Shown: in pieces, positions 46,095 through 55,184 of the stretch
Layout of the letters: the number at the start of each line of letters is the position of its first letter
Numbering within the stretch: the stretch's first letter is position 1
DNA from: Cryobacterium melibiosiphilum
GTDB taxonomy: Bacteria; Actinomycetota; Actinomycetes; Actinomycetales; Microbacteriaceae
Assembly (NCBI RefSeq): GCF_003602235.1
Contig: NZ_QZVS01000089.1
Coordinates: 1 to 64,000 of the forward strand
Direction: 5' to 3'
DNA length: 64,000 nucleotides
Translations under genes and position numbers: made by a program
The notes under the pieces: model-generated
What the model was told of the DNA's origin: nothing
What the model saw: only the letters and a program-made list of their open reading frames with translations
The model's database searches: none

Positions 46095-47300
46095 TCAGGC
46101 ATCTGCGGGGTTATCCACGCTGCATTCGATATCAACTCGTAAACTGCCCTCCCGGTTGGAGTCCACATGCGGGCCGACCATGCGGATCGCCTGCCATGTT
46201 TCCGGGTCGACTCGGCGTCTACGGACACCGGTCGTGGTCAGCTCGATGGGAAAACGAACCTTTTGGTAGGTTGTGACGCCGTGCAGCGGTGCGATCGGAC
46301 CGAGGGTCAGTTTGACCGTCGTGGCCCCGACGGTGTCGCCCACCAGCAGCCAGATTGTCAGCAGCAGGGCGTCGCGCTGGCTGGGGGACAATAACCCGGC
46401 CAGCCCGGTCGGATCGATCAGTGTGACGGCCGGATCGAGAAACTCCGACTCGGTCACGGCATGGTGCAGCCACGTCTCGGTGCGTCCCTCGATGAGGTGC
46501 AGGCGCAGTTGCGTCGCGAGGCTGGCGGCCGTATTGGCGGTGTGCGGGGCCAGCGGCAGTGGGGTGCGGGCCTGGGCCACATCGTCGAGGAGCGTCTCCG
46601 CGTCGAGGTCGAGTCTGGCCAGCTGCTCCGACGCGAGCATGCCCACCGCAAAGCGCGGCTGGGAGACGGTGCTCTGAACCAGCACGAGGTCGAGTTCGCG
46701 CGTGACCATGCGGCGGAACGCCCGGGCGACGGCAACACCGACGAAGGGAGGGATGACGGCGAGGGCAATCGTGAGGATGCCGGGGGCGAGGGTGAGCGGA
46801 TGCGCCGCGCGGTCCTCGGCGAGCACCGCGACCGTCAGCGCCGCGCCCAGGCCGACGGCGGCCAGGAGCACCTGACGAGCCGCGCGAAGCGTGACGAGGG
46901 ACATGAGTAGTGCCCCGACGGCGGGGGCTGCGGTGGGAAAGATGCCCTGCCCGGCCAGCCCCCAGCATCCGGCCAGATCGAGGGCGACGATGAGGGCGCT
47001 GCCGGCGAGAACGGCGCTGAAGAGCCACGACGGCATCGCGGTGGCGAGGCGCCGGGCCGTCGTGTGGGTCAGCACGCCGAGGGCGATCAGCAGGAGCCAG
47101 GCGGCGATGCTCGCGGGCGGCACCGGCTGTTCCGACCATTCCTGGATGAAACGACCGAGCAGGAACAGTGCGACGCAGGCGCCGCTCAGGGTGAGGCCGA
47201 GGCCGAGGTGTCGACCGCCGAGGCCGTTCTGGTCGGCCAGGACCGTGTCAACCGTGTGGTCGGTGTGCGGTCGGAGCGGGGGACGGATACGTCGGCTCAT
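46095..47300 (-). CDS. Degenerate kinase-like membrane protein
   Basis: A 401-residue protein with about five hydrophobic helices (residues 30-185) and a soluble C-terminal half. The position and layout match a sensor kinase, but I can see neither a phospho-histidine box nor the N/G boxes of a HATPase domain; the soluble half ends in beta-rich sequence (KLTLGPIAPLHG, RFPIELTTTG). It overlaps the true kinase gene by ATGA and is followed by the response regulator after 47 bp. It may be a sensory partner that lost catalysis. No known family recognised. Confidence 0.65.
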   Translation of the reverse strand: MSRRIRPPLRPHTDHTVDTVLADQNGLGGRHLGLGLTLSGACVALFLLGRFIQEWSEQPVPPASIAAWLLLIALGVLTHTTARRLATAMPSWLFSAVLAGSALIVALDLAGCWGLAGQGIFPTAAPAVGALLMSLVTLRAARQVLLAAVGLGAALTVAVLAEDRAAHPLTLAPGILTIALAVIPPFVGVAVARAFRRMVTRELDLVLVQSTVSQPRFAVGMLASEQLARLDLDAETLLDDVAQARTPLPLAPHTANTAASLATQLRLHLIEGRTETWLHHAVTESEFLDPAVTLIDPTGLAGLLSPSQRDALLLTIWLLVGDTVGATTVKLTLGPIAPLHGVTTYQKVRFPIELTTTGVRRRRVDPETWQAIRMVGPHVDSNREGSLRVDIECSVDNPADA

Positions 47301-48466
47301 TTCGGCACCTCCAGCACGACGGTCGTTCCCGATCCGGGTGACGAAAACAGCCGGGCATTTCCGCCGACGTCGCGCAGGCGGGCCACGACCGATTCCGCGA
47401 ACCCGAGGCGCTCACTGCCGATTTTTCCGAGGTCGAAGCCAACTCCCGCGTCGGTGACCATCGCCCGCACCGTGGTCTCGTCGTCGGTGATGGTGACGTC
47501 GGCGCGCTTCACCCCGGAATGACGACGCACGTTTTCGAGGCACTCACCGAGGGCGAGCAGGAAGGAGTCGAGCACGTTGCTCGGCAGCAGCACCTGTCCG
47601 CTGCCGTGCCAGTCGACCTCGAGGCCCATGCGTCCGAAGCGCTGGCGCACCGACTCGAGGGTGTTGCCGAGGCTGGATTCGGTCGCCGGCTCGAGGGTGT
47701 ACACCCCGGAACGGCGGGGTGTGGGCAGGCCGCCGAGGCGCAGCTGGCGCAGCAGCCGGGCGTCGTCGCCGGCCTGCTGGCGCAGGGCTTCCGGATTCAC
47801 CCCGACGCCGGAGTGTGCCAGGAGGGTGAGGGTCGCCAGCACGGTGTCGTGCAGCAGCCGGGCGTCCTGGCGGCGCTGGGCTTCGAGTTCGCTGGCGTGC
47901 CGTTCCGCGCGGTGGGCGCGGCCGATCGCGGCAATGCGGTGCAGCACGCGCGGCACGCTCTGACTGACCCACCAGCCGAGCAGGGACGTCGCCAGCCAGC
48001 CGGTGGCGGCAAGGTAGAGCGGAAACAGCGAACTCGGGGCGGCAACCGCGACGGCCAGGACCACCCCAATCGTGGTGCTGAAGAGCGCGAGGAGCAGGAT
48101 GATGCGCGCGCGGCTGACCACGAGCACGGCGGCGACGGAACCCATCGCGCCGGCGGCGATGATACTGATGGCCGATTCCTCCGCGACGTTCAGGGCCTGA
48201 CCCGGATGGCTGCCGAACCCGAGCAGGAGGATCGTCGCCAGCCCCGTCAGCACGGTACAGATGACCCAGCGCAGCGCCCCGGTCTGGCCCAGCAGGTACT
48301 GGCCGCCGGCCATTGCGAGCACGAGCAGGATGCACGACACCAGGACATCGCCGCCCACCGCACTCGGCACCAGCAGGCAGAGCACGGCGGTGACCGACCC
48401 GGCGAGGCCGGCGGACTGCGTTATGCGGCGCAGCATCCGGTCGCGTTCCTTGAAAATGCGTTGCAT
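47297..48466 (-). CDS. Sensor histidine kinase (NarX/LiaS-like)
   Basis: A 389-residue membrane kinase. About six hydrophobic segments (14-165) lack a large extracytoplasmic domain, so it probably senses within the membrane. The phospho-histidine is in RLLHDTVLATLTLLAHSGVG (HisKA_3-like), and the HATPase has the N box LGECLENVRRHSG and G1 DAGVGFDLG. The ATG at 48466 is used, with 48436 as an alternative. First gene of the three-gene signalling unit, 117 bp after metX. Confidence 0.85.
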   Translation of the reverse strand: MQRIFKERDRMLRRITQSAGLAGSVTAVLCLLVPSAVGGDVLVSCILLVLAMAGGQYLLGQTGALRWVICTVLTGLATILLLGFGSHPGQALNVAEESAISIIAAGAMGSVAAVLVVSRARIILLLALFSTTIGVVLAVAVAAPSSLFPLYLAATGWLATSLLGWWVSQSVPRVLHRIAAIGRAHRAERHASELEAQRRQDARLLHDTVLATLTLLAHSGVGVNPEALRQQAGDDARLLRQLRLGGLPTPRRSGVYTLEPATESSLGNTLESVRQRFGRMGLEVDWHGSGQVLLPSNVLDSFLLALGECLENVRRHSGVKRADVTITDDETTVRAMVTDAGVGFDLGKIGSERLGFAESVVARLRDVGGNARLFSSPGSGTTVVLEVPK

Positions 48467-48583
48467 CGTGCCACGTCCCGTGGTTCATGATCGAGGGGTC
48501 CCCAAGATAAGGGGCCCACCTGCACCATATCGGGAAGTCTGCGTTCTGGGGCGGGTTGCTTGCGCGTCGCTGGCCGGGGCGGG

Positions 48584-49786
48584 TCAGTGGAGCAGTCGGC
48601 GCAATTGGGCGCTGACGGCATCGTTCTCGATGAGAAATCCATCGTGTCCGTAGGGTGACGCGAGCACGACGGCTTCGTCTCCGTCGAGCGTGTTCGCCAC
48701 GTGCTCGGCGATCACGTGTTGCCCCTCGATGGGAAACAGGCGGTCGCTGTCGATGCCCACGACCAGGGTCTCGGCCTGGATCATCGACAGGGCGGATGCG
48801 ACCCCGCCGCGTCCGCGGCCGACGTCATGGGAGTTCATCGCCTCGACGAGCACGATGTAGCTGTTGGCGTCGAAGCGTCGGGTGAACTTGTTGCCGTGAA
48901 AGTCGAGGTAGGACTCGACGGCGAACCGGCCGCCCGAGCCGAGCGGGCTGATCGGGCTCTGCCAGTCGCGTTCGAACCGCGCGTTCAGCTCGGCGCGACT
49001 GCGGTAGTTGAGCAGCGCCATCCGTCGGGCGAGGGCAAGACCGCGCGTGGGGCCGTCGCCGTCGGCGGCGTCGTAATAGTCGCCGCCGCGAAAGAGCGGA
49101 TCGGTGCGCACCGCCTCGATCTGCACCGAGTTGAGGGCGATCTGGTCGGCGGTCGTCTCGGGGGGCGCCGCCAGGATCGCGAGGCGGGTCACCCGCTCGG
49201 GCTGTCCGATGGCCCATTCGAGGGCGTGCATGCCGCCCATCGACCCGCCGACGACGGCCGCCCAGCGGTCGATGCCGAGGGTGTCGCTGAACGCGACCTG
49301 CGCGGCGACCTGGTCGCGGATGGTCAGGTACGGAAAGCGGTTCGCCCATTCGAAGCCGTCGGGGGCGAGTGACGAGGGCCCGGTGCTGCCCTGGCAGCCG
49401 CCGAGCATGTTGGGGGCCACGACGAACCACTGGTCGGTGTCGAGGGCGAGTCCGGGACCGACGATGCCGCCCCACCAGCCGTCCGTCGCGTGGCCGTTGC
49501 CGTCGGGGCCGACGAGGTGGCTGTCGCCGGTCAGGGCATGCAGCACGAGCACGGCGTTGTCGCGTTCGGGGGAGAGGGTGCCCCAGGTCTCGTAGGCGAT
49601 TCGGGCGCGCGGCAGGCTGCCGCCGGCCTCGAAGTGCAGGGCGCCGAGGGTGCTGAAGTTGCGGTGCCCGACCCGGTCACCGTCGCGCCAGGCGCCGGTG
49701 GCCGGTGGCTTGCCAATGAGCGACCGCGCCTCAGCCTCGGTGACGAAGCTGGAGGGGACCGTGTCTTCCGAGATTTGCCATTCCAT
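48584..49786 (-). CDS. metX: Homoserine O-acetyltransferase MetX
   Basis: A 400-residue alpha/beta-hydrolase that acetylates homoserine with acetyl-CoA in methionine synthesis. The nucleophile is S182 in GGSMGG, with the acid in VVGIDSDRLFP and the base in YGHDGFLIE. WWGGIVGPGLALDTDQWFVV (split) is a family signature. It follows metY with a 92-bp gap that holds a strong hairpin ending 4 nt before this ATG. No Shine-Dalgarno was found for it. Confidence 0.94.
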   Translation of the reverse strand: MEWQISEDTVPSSFVTEAEARSLIGKPPATGAWRDGDRVGHRNFSTLGALHFEAGGSLPRARIAYETWGTLSPERDNAVLVLHALTGDSHLVGPDGNGHATDGWWGGIVGPGLALDTDQWFVVAPNMLGGCQGSTGPSSLAPDGFEWANRFPYLTIRDQVAAQVAFSDTLGIDRWAAVVGGSMGGMHALEWAIGQPERVTRLAILAAPPETTADQIALNSVQIEAVRTDPLFRGGDYYDAADGDGPTRGLALARRMALLNYRSRAELNARFERDWQSPISPLGSGGRFAVESYLDFHGNKFTRRFDANSYIVLVEAMNSHDVGRGRGGVASALSMIQAETLVVGIDSDRLFPIEGQHVIAEHVANTLDGDEAVVLASPYGHDGFLIENDAVSAQLRRLLH

Positions 49787-49788
49787 AG

Positions 49789-49833
49789 GGTTACATTCTG
49801 GCGGGGGATCGAATCCCCCGCCGAATGTTACGT
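49789..49833. other. Hairpin between metY and metX
   Basis: The stem GGCGGGGGAT/ATCCCCCGCC, with a 3-nt loop, is extended by ACATTC/GAATGT after a 1-nt bulge, and then by further partial pairing. On the metX-coding strand it ends just upstream of the metX ATG, where a ribosome must bind. No T-run follows, so it is not a classical terminator. Confidence 0.6.
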
Positions 49834-49878
49834 CTTCTGGCGCTGTCGGGTTCTCTCTGGCGGATGCGGCGGTGCGGC

Positions 49879-51225
49879 TCAGTCGGTGATGTCGCTGCGC
49901 GCGGCGGCACGGGAGGCCGTCGTGACGGCGGCGGCCGCGGAGAGCCCGGCCTCGAGGTCGGCTATCAGGTCGGCGATATTTTCGATGCCGACCGACAGGC
50001 GCACGAGCCCGGGGGTGACGCCCGCGGTCAGCTGCTGCTCGGGGGTGAGCTGGGCGTGGGTCGTCGACGCGGGGTGGATCACGAGCGAGCGCACATCACC
50101 GATGTTGGCGAGGTGGCTGAACAGCGTGAGGTTGTCGACCAGGGCGCGGCCGGCATCCACTCCGCCGGTGAGCTCGAAGGACAGCACCGCGCCGACGCCG
50201 AGCGGCGCGTAGCGGTTCGCGGCGGCATACCACGGGCTCGACGGCAGCCCGGCATAGTTCACCGAGGCGATATCGGGGTGGGCTTCGAGCCATTCGGCGA
50301 TGAGCTGGGCGTTCTGCACGTGTCGTTCGATGCGCAGGCTGAGTGTTTCGATGCCCTGAATGAGCTGCCAGGCGCTTGCCGGGGCGATGGCGGAGCCGAA
50401 GTCGCGCAGCAGCTGCACGCGGGCCTTGATGATGTACGCGAGGCCGTCACCGAGCACGGTCGTGTAGCTGGCGCCGTGGTACGACGGGTCGGGTTCGGTC
50501 AGCCCGGGAAACTTCTCGACGTTCTTGGACCACTCGAACGTGCCGCCGTCGACCAGCACGCCGCCGATGATGGTGCCGTGGCCGCCCAGGAACTTGGTCG
50601 CGGAGTGCACGATGATGTCGGCGCCGTGCTCGAACGGGCGGATCAGGTAGGGGGTCGCGATCGTGTTGTCGACGATCAGCGGAACGCCCGCGGCGTGGGC
50701 GACGTCGGCCACGAGGCGGATGTCGAGCACGTTGATCTGCGGGTTGCCGATCGTCTCGGCGAAGAACAGCTTCGTGTTCGGGCGCACCGCGCGGCGCCAT
50801 TCCTCGGCGTCGTCCTGATTCTCGACGAAGGTGGTTTCGATGCCGAGCTTGGCGAGGCTGTACTTGAAGAGGTTGTAGGTGCCGCCGTAGATCGAGCTCG
50901 AGGACACGATGTGGTCGCCGGCCTGGGCGATGTTGAGCACGGCGAAGTTGGATGCCGACTGGCCGGATGCGAGCAAGAGCGCACCGGTGCCGCCTTCGAG
51001 GGCGGCGACGCGTTCCTCCACGACGGCCTGGGTCGGGTTCTGGATGCGGGTATAAATGTTGCCGAATTCGGCGAGGGCGAACAGGTTTTGGGCGTGCTCG
51101 GCGCTGTTGAACACGTAGGAGGTGGTCTGGTAGATCGGTGTGGCCCGGGCGTTGGTGACGGGATCGGGGCGGGCACCCGAATGAACCTGCTTGGTTTCGA
51201 ATTTCCAGGCGGAAGTGTCGCTCAT
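49879..51225 (-). CDS. metY: O-acetylhomoserine aminocarboxypropyltransferase MetY
   Basis: A 448-residue PLP enzyme making homocysteine from O-acetylhomoserine and sulfide. The Schiff-base lysine is in [17 protein letters not shown], and [22 protein letters not shown] is the family signature. The ATG at 51225 gives the normal N-terminus ([17 protein letters not shown]); the longer frame has no family match. First gene of metY-metX, with its own promoter (-35 TTGTGG, -10 TATGCT). Confidence 0.94.
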   Translation of the reverse strand: MSDTSAWKFETKQVHSGARPDPVTNARATPIYQTTSYVFNSAEHAQNLFALAEFGNIYTRIQNPTQAVVEERVAALEGGTGALLLASGQSASNFAVLNIAQAGDHIVSSSSIYGGTYNLFKYSLAKLGIETTFVENQDDAEEWRRAVRPNTKLFFAETIGNPQINVLDIRLVADVAHAAGVPLIVDNTIATPYLIRPFEHGADIIVHSATKFLGGHGTIIGGVLVDGGTFEWSKNVEKFPGLTEPDPSYHGASYTTVLGDGLAYIIKARVQLLRDFGSAIAPASAWQLIQGIETLSLRIERHVQNAQLIAEWLEAHPDIASVNYAGLPSSPWYAAANRYAPLGVGAVLSFELTGGVDAGRALVDNLTLFSHLANIGDVRSLVIHPASTTHAQLTPEQQLTAGVTPGLVRLSVGIENIADLIADLEAGLSAAAAVTTASRAAARSDITD

Positions 51226-51274
51226 GTGTGGTCTCCCTGACAGTGAGCGTGGACCATCCATCGCTCCACGTGCG

Positions 51275-51303
51275 AGCATAAACACGGTGCCGCGGGGCCA
51301 CAA
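51275..51303 (-). promoter_or_regulatory. Candidate metY promoter
   Basis: On the minus strand, -35 TTGTGG (51298-51303), a 17-bp spacer and -10 TATGCT (51275-51280). It predicts a leader of about 42 nt. The leader has no TCAYGAG-type SAM-riboswitch core. Confidence 0.45.
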
Positions 51304-51351
51304 TGGTGCCCGCAACACGGCGTCATCTGGCCCGGCGGCGGCGCCGGAAAC

Positions 51352-52485
51352 CTACTTGCGGTCGTGATGTGGCAGCACGATCGTGCCCGTCGGTGTCGCC
51401 GCGGTGGGCCGGAACAGCCATCGGGCGCGGGGCTCGACCAGCGGGCGAAAAACGCGCTTCACGATCCGTTGGGACAGCGCGAGGGAGATCAGCACGCTCA
51501 GCACGATCAGGGCCGGAAGCAGCCAGCCCGGCTGGGGTCCCTCGAGCAACCCGGTCTCCCGCAGCGGGTAGAGCACAAAACTGTGCAGGAGATAGATGTA
51601 CATCGTTGCCGCGCCGAGCGGGGTGAACCACACCGTGCGGCGGGGGATCAGCATCAGGAAGGCCACGATAAGCGCGAAGGCCAGCAGCATCAGGCCGAGG
51701 CGGATGCCGCCGGCCCAGAGCTGGTCGTAGCCGAAGAGGGCGTACGCCTCGTCGTAGAGGAAGAAACTGCGCACCCGCAGGTCGCGGAGGCCCTCGATGA
51801 AGATCACACAGACGAGGAATAGAGCGGCAAAGAGAGCGATCGCCCCGGCTCGCCACTGCCAAACCGCCCGGGCGTGTAGCTCGAGCCAGTCGCCGGTCAG
51901 CTGCCACTGGCGCAGTTTCCAGCCGAACACGAAGAACGGGAGCAGGCCGATCGTGCGGGACAGCGCGAAGGTGCTGTCGATCTGCTCGACGTAGCCGGCG
52001 CCGATGGAGACGACGATGCTGATGAGCAGTGGGTAGCGCAGCAGCACCAGGTAGGGCAACAGGATGCGCCAGACGAGCAGGGCGAGCAGAAACCACAGCG
52101 TCCACGAGGCGCTCGAGTAGTCGAGTTGGAACGGTGCCCCGAGCAACCAGCGGATGGTCGTCCAGATCGTCTCGAAGACCACGAAGGGAAAGACCAGGTC
52201 GGTGAGCAGCCGGTGCAGCTGCCGCGTGCCGGGCGGACCGGACTTCGCGAAGTATCCGCTGACGGCGACGAACACCGGCACGTGGAACGCATAGATGAAG
52301 AGGTACGTCGCGTAGGCAGTGTCGGAGTCGCCGATGAGCTTCAGGATGGCGTGCCCGACGACCATCAGGGTGATGGCGATCCAGCGGGCGTTATCCCAGA
52401 GCGGGACGCGGCGGCCGTGGCTCGGCGGGGCGACCGGAGGCATGGACGGGTGCGGGATGCGGGGGACGGCGCTCATCCGTTCCAT
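51352..52485 (-). CDS. Acyltransferase family membrane protein
   Basis: A polytopic acyltransferase-3/fucose-acetyltransferase-like protein of about 377 residues with ten hydrophobic helices. The opening WDNARWIAITLMVVGHAI holds the conserved histidine of the family. The acceptor (glycan, lipid or other) cannot be told. Start at ATG 52485 or 52476. It is divergent from the SDR gene, with starts only about 20-30 bp apart. Confidence 0.8.
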   Translation of the reverse strand: MERMSAVPRIPHPSMPPVAPPSHGRRVPLWDNARWIAITLMVVGHAILKLIGDSDTAYATYLFIYAFHVPVFVAVSGYFAKSGPPGTRQLHRLLTDLVFPFVVFETIWTTIRWLLGAPFQLDYSSASWTLWFLLALLVWRILLPYLVLLRYPLLISIVVSIGAGYVEQIDSTFALSRTIGLLPFFVFGWKLRQWQLTGDWLELHARAVWQWRAGAIALFAALFLVCVIFIEGLRDLRVRSFFLYDEAYALFGYDQLWAGGIRLGLMLLAFALIVAFLMLIPRRTVWFTPLGAATMYIYLLHSFVLYPLRETGLLEGPQPGWLLPALIVLSVLISLALSQRIVKRVFRPLVEPRARWLFRPTAATPTGTIVLPHHDRK

Positions 52486-52505
52486 TGTGCCGCCAGAATG
52501 GGGGA

Positions 52506-53288
52506 ATGGAAACTCGACGAGCAGTTGTGACCGGAGCAAGTTCGGGAATTGGAGCGGCCACCGTGCGCCTGTTCCGGCAGCACGGCTGGCAGGTGGTGGG
52601 GGTCGCTCGGCGCGCCGATCGACTGGCGGCGCTCGCCGCGGAGACCGGGTGCGACGTGTTCACGGCCGATCTGACGCGGCAGCAGGACGTGGATTCACTG
52701 CGGGACTACCTCGCGGCATCCGGTGCCGTGCACGTTCTGGTGAACAATGCCGGCGGTGCGAAGGGCCTCGACTCGGTCGAGGCGTCGAGCATCGACGACT
52801 GGGCCTGGATGTACGAGATCAACGTGCTCGCGGTCAAGCGCATGACGAGCGCGATGTTGCCGCTGCTGCGGGCGTCGATAGCCGCTGAAGGCGGTTCGGC
52901 CGACATCGTCACGGTCACCTCGATCGCCGGTCACGTCGCGTACCTCGGTGGGGGAGGGTACAACGCCGCGAAGTTCGCGGCGCACGCGATGACCGAGGTG
53001 TTGCGACTCGAGCTGAACGGCGAGCCGATCCGGGTGATCGAGATCGCGCCCGGCATGGTCAAGACCGACGAATTCGGGCTCGTGCGGTTCGACGGCGACG
53101 AGGAGAAGGCGGCGGCGGCGTATGTGGGCGTGGCGAACCCGCTGACGGCGGAGGACATCGCCGAGACCATCGTCTCGGCTGTGGAGCTCCCGGCGCACGT
53201 GAACCTCGACCTGATCACGATCAAGCCGGTCGCGCAGGCGGCGCCGACCCGCATCGCCCGTGGGCCGCTGATTCCCCGCGCGGACTAG
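52506..53288 (+). CDS. SDR family NAD(P)-dependent oxidoreductase
   Basis: A 260-residue classical short-chain dehydrogenase. Cofactor loop TGASSGIGAATVR, NNAGG, catalytic S in VTSIAGHVAYLG and the YNAAK dyad are all present. YdfG/serine-dehydrogenase-like by sequence; the substrate is not known. ATG at 52506 after GGGGGA. Convergent with actP beyond a repeat and a strong hairpin. Confidence 0.88.
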   Translation: METRRAVVTGASSGIGAATVRLFRQHGWQVVGVARRADRLAALAAETGCDVFTADLTRQQDVDSLRDYLAASGAVHVLVNNAGGAKGLDSVEASSIDDWAWMYEINVLAVKRMTSAMLPLLRASIAAEGGSADIVTVTSIAGHVAYLGGGGYNAAKFAAHAMTEVLRLELNGEPIRVIEIAPGMVKTDEFGLVRFDGDEEKAAAAYVGVANPLTAEDIAETIVSAVELPAHVNLDLITIKPVAQAAPTRIARGPLIPRAD

Positions 53289-53340
53289 TTCGCTGCGCGC
53301 GGGCCAGCACGGCACGGAGGGCGCCAGCGACGGATGTCGC

Positions 53341-53378
53341 GGCGCAAGTCCCGCGCAGCGGCGCAGTGTGCACGCGGG
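53341..53378. repeat. REP-like repeat, locus C
   Basis: GGCGCAAGTCCCGCGCAGCG, then GCGCAGTGTGCACGCGGG, a third relative of the elements at 25388 and 32392. It lies between the convergent SDR and actP genes; the 273-bp gap holds no gene. Confidence 0.5.
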
Positions 53379-53452
53379 CAGGGGCAGAGCGGTCCGCATG
53401 CTGGAGTCGCCGCGATCTCTGTGAGCCCGCCGTTCGCCCCACTGTTAACGAC

Positions 53453-53513
53453 CGCGAGAGCGGGCGAATCGTCGCTCAGACAGTGTCCAAGCGACGGTTC
53501 ACCCGCTCTCGCG
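53453..53513. terminator. Bidirectional hairpin between SDR and actP
   Basis: 24-nt arms (53453-53476 and 53490-53513) pair with 22 Watson-Crick pairs, one G-T wobble and one mismatch around a 13-nt loop. It lies between two converging genes, 48 bp from the actP stop. There is no T-run on either side. Confidence 0.6.
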
Positions 53514-53561
53514 AGATCACACGTGGTGCGGTGTGCGGGTTGTGCGGGTAGTGCTGTGTGG

Positions 53562-55184
53562 CTAGTGCTCCACGGCCTTTTCGGCTCCGTGGCCGGTGAG
53601 TGAACGCACGGCCATTTCGGCGGCCAGGTGCGGGTCTTCACGACGGCTGCTGGTGACCGTGCCGAGCCAGCCGAGGAAGAAGCCGAGCGGGATCGAGATG
53701 ATGCCCGGGTTCTTCAGCGGGAAGATGGCGAAGTCGACGCCCTCGCCGAACATGGAGGTCGGCTCGCTCGAGAACACCGGGGAGAAGATGATCAGCAGAA
53801 CGGCCGAAGCCAGTCCGCCGTACATGCTCCACACGGCGCCGCGGGTGCTGAAGTTCTTCCAGAACAGCGAGTACAGGATGGTCGGCAGGTTGGCGCTCGC
53901 CGCGACGGCGAAGGCCAGGGCGACCAGGAAGGCGATGTTCTGCCCCTGCACGCCGATACCACCGGCGATAGCGAGAATTCCGATGACGATCACCGTGCGA
54001 CGGGCAACCTTGACTTCGGCGTCGGGGGTGGCCTTGCCCTTCTTGATGACGCTCGCGTAGATGTCGTGAGCGAAGGACGTGGCCGCCGTGATCGTGATGC
54101 CGGCGACCACCGCGAGGATCGTCGCGAAGGCGATCGCCGAGATGAAGCCGAGCAGGATCGGTCCACCGAGTGCGAGCGAGAGCAGCGGGGCGGCCGAGTT
54201 CACGCCACCGGGAGCGGCGAGGATGGTTTCGCCACCGACGAGGGCCGCGGCACCGAAGCCGAGGACCAGGGTGAAGACGTAGAACCCGCCGATGAGCCAG
54301 ATGGCCCAGACGACGCTCTTGCGGGCTTCCTTCGCGGTCGGAACCGTGTAGAAACGCATGAGCACGTGGGGGAGACCGGCGGTACCGAGCACGAGCGCGA
54401 TGGCGAGGGAGATGAAGTCGAGCGGGTTGGCTCCGTATGCGAGCCCCGGCGCCAGGATGGCGGCGGCGGGTTCGTGGGTGGAGTTCTCCACGGCACTGGC
54501 CAGCACGGTGGAGAGATTGAACCCGTTGAGCACGAGCACCCAGATGGTCATACCGAAGGCGCCGATGATGAGCAGGAACGCCTTGATGATCTGCACCCAG
54601 GTGGTGCCCTTCATGCCACCGACCAGTACGTAGACGATCATCAGGATGCCGACGACCGAGACGACGATGGACTGGCCGAGCTTGTCGTTGATACCGAGCA
54701 GCAGCGACACGAGTCCGCCGGCGCCGGCCATCTGGGCCAGCAGGTAGAAGAAGCACACGGCGAGGGTGGTCGTGGCTGCGGCAACCCGCACGGGGCCCTG
54801 CTTCAGACGGAAGGAGAGCACATCGGCCATGGTGAACTTGCCGGTGTTGCGCATCAGCTCGGCAACGAGCAGAAGGGCGACGAGCCAGGCGACCAGGAAG
54901 CCGATGGAATACAGGAATCCGTCGTATCCGTTGACCGCGATCGCCCCGACAATGCCGAGGAACGATGCCGCCGACAGGTAGTCGCCGGCGATGGCGAACC
55001 CGTTCTGGGTTCCGGTGAAGGAGCGGCCACCGGTGTAGTAATCGGCCGCGCTCTTGTTATTGCGACCGGCACGGATGACCACGATCATGGTCACCGCGAC
55101 GAACGCGAGGAAAATCGAGATGTTGAGAACGGGGTTGTTCTCGGTCGTGGCGTCTACGGCCATCTGGATCAGTGGGGCGCTCAT
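53562..55184 (-). CDS. actP: Cation/monocarboxylate symporter (ActP/MctC type)
   Basis: A 540-residue sodium:solute symporter with about 13 helices. Signature sequences AADYYTGGRSFTGTQNGFAIAGDYLSAASFLG (split) and the sodium-site helix GGLVSLLLG match ActP/MctC. MctC of Corynebacterium carries acetate, propionate and pyruvate. The context, with prpE and DUF485 upstream in the same operon, points to propionate/acetate uptake. It overlaps the DUF485 gene by 4 nt. Confidence 0.9.
   Translation of the reverse strand: MSAPLIQMAVDATTENNPVLNISIFLAFVAVTMIVVIRAGRNNKSAADYYTGGRSFTGTQNGFAIAGDYLSAASFLGIVGAIAVNGYDGFLYSIGFLVAWLVALLLVAELMRNTGKFTMADVLSFRLKQGPVRVAAATTTLAVCFFYLLAQMAGAGGLVSLLLGINDKLGQSIVVSVVGILMIVYVLVGGMKGTTWVQIIKAFLLIIGAFGMTIWVLVLNGFNLSTVLASAVENSTHEPAAAILAPGLAYGANPLDFISLAIALVLGTAGLPHVLMRFYTVPTAKEARKSVVWAIWLIGGFYVFTLVLGFGAAALVGGETILAAPGGVNSAAPLLSLALGGPILLGFISAIAFATILAVVAGITITAATSFAHDIYASVIKKGKATPDAEVKVARRTVIVIGILAIAGGIGVQGQNIAFLVALAFAVAASANLPTILYSLFWKNFSTRGAVWSMYGGLASAVLLIIFSPVFSSEPTSMFGEGVDFAIFPLKNPGIISIPLGFFLGWLGTVTSSRREDPHLAAEMAVRSLTGHGAEKAVEH

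Noticed and set aside
46095-47300. Calling this gene a histidine kinase
   Set aside because: Neither a phospho-histidine box nor ATP-binding boxes are visible, so it is described only as kinase-like.
49795-49830. tRNA-like T arm (GATCGAATC) near metX
   Set aside because: There are no acceptor, D or anticodon arms around it; the sequence is the loop of a simple hairpin.
51226-51274. Possible SAM riboswitch before metY
   Set aside because: The leader is only about 42 nt and lacks the conserved riboswitch core; a simple promoter explains the region better.
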